Source of the DNA: a bacterium
GTDB lineage: Bacteria; Electryoneota; RPQS01
Assembly: GCA_018814465.1 (NCBI GenBank)
Contig: JAHIZR010000078.1
Coordinates: 1-6,733, forward strand
Length of the DNA: 6,733 bases
Direction of reading: 5' to 3'
Part shown: positions 6,649 through 6,733 of the stretch, piece after piece
Layout of the letters: each line of letters opens with the position of its first letter
How positions within the stretch are numbered: the first letter of the stretch is position 1
Notes under the pieces: model-generated
What the model saw: only the letters and a program-made list of their open reading frames with translations
What the model was told of the DNA's origin: nothing
The model's database searches: none
Position numbers and translations under genes: made by a program

Positions 6649-6702
6649 GCACATGATTCTGGGTCCCCATTCTTTGCACCACCATTCAAGCCACTTCGAA
6701 TT

Positions 6703-6707
6703 GGAGG
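6703..6707 (+). promoter_or_regulatory. Ribosome binding site of the gene at the right edge
   Basis: GGAGG lies 6 nt before ATG 6714, the strongest Shine-Dalgarno match in the window. In the 65 bp between the preceding stop and this start I see no hairpin with a T-run and no clear promoter. Confidence 0.7.
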
Positions 6708-6713
6708 CGGATC

Positions 6714-6733
6714 ATGAGACAACTTCTCAGCAC
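6714..6733 (+). CDS. Start of an unidentified gene cut by the right edge
   Basis: ATG preceded by GGAGG opens a frame reading MRQLLS before the window ends. Arg followed by leucines would fit the beginning of a signal peptide, in keeping with the secreted neighbours, but six residues cannot establish this. It lies 65 bp after the 667-residue gene on the same strand with no terminator between, so it may belong to the same transcript. Confidence 0.6.

Noticed and set aside
6343..6654. A 103-codon minus-strand frame opposite the end of the 667-residue gene
   Set aside because: It is antisense to the T9SS sorting domain and has no independent support.

Overview
The window looks like chromosomal DNA from a bacterium of the FCB superphylum or a related candidate phylum. 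Two secreted proteins end in the C-terminal sorting domain of the type IX secretion system (T9SS), with the YPNPFN opening and a basic last residue (VALIR or VALIK). All five complete or near-complete genes, and a sixth just starting at the right edge, have recognisable Shine-Dalgarno sequences, and the promoters read like sigma-70 sites. Most Bacteroidota lack both traits, so a candidate lineage such as Zixibacteria, KSB1, Marinimicrobia or Latescibacterota fits better. That placement is inference; no marker gene is present.

Left part, minus strand (1-2274): a two-gene operon for anaerobic aldehyde oxidation. A well-formed promoter (TTGACT-17 bp-TATATT) drives a 140-residue polyferredoxin. 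Its stop overlaps by 4 bases (ATGA) the start of a tungsten aldehyde:ferredoxin oxidoreductase, which runs off the left edge. The oxidoreductase makes electrons from aldehydes and the ferredoxin carries them. One of the ferredoxin's four cluster motifs has Ser in place of its second Cys.

Middle, minus strand (2397-4454): two tandem paralogous secreted proteins of 323 and 298 residues, closed by a strong rho-independent terminator. Each has two copies of a beta-rich module with an EF-hand-like calcium loop, but their C-termini differ: a T9SS sorting domain in the first and a fibronectin-III-like domain in the second.

Right part, plus strand (4573-6733): transcribed divergently from a 285-bp intergenic region with promoter candidates for both directions. 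It encodes a 667-residue secreted protein (signal peptide, predicted seven-bladed beta-propeller, carboxypeptidase-regulatory-like domain, Ig-like domain, T9SS sorting domain), starting at TTG. A further gene begins 65 bp downstream and is cut by the window edge.

The aldehyde operon and the secreted-protein genes are separated by a terminator and show no obvious functional link. I saw no mobile element, CRISPR array, tRNA or rRNA, and no gene-free stretch above 300 bases.
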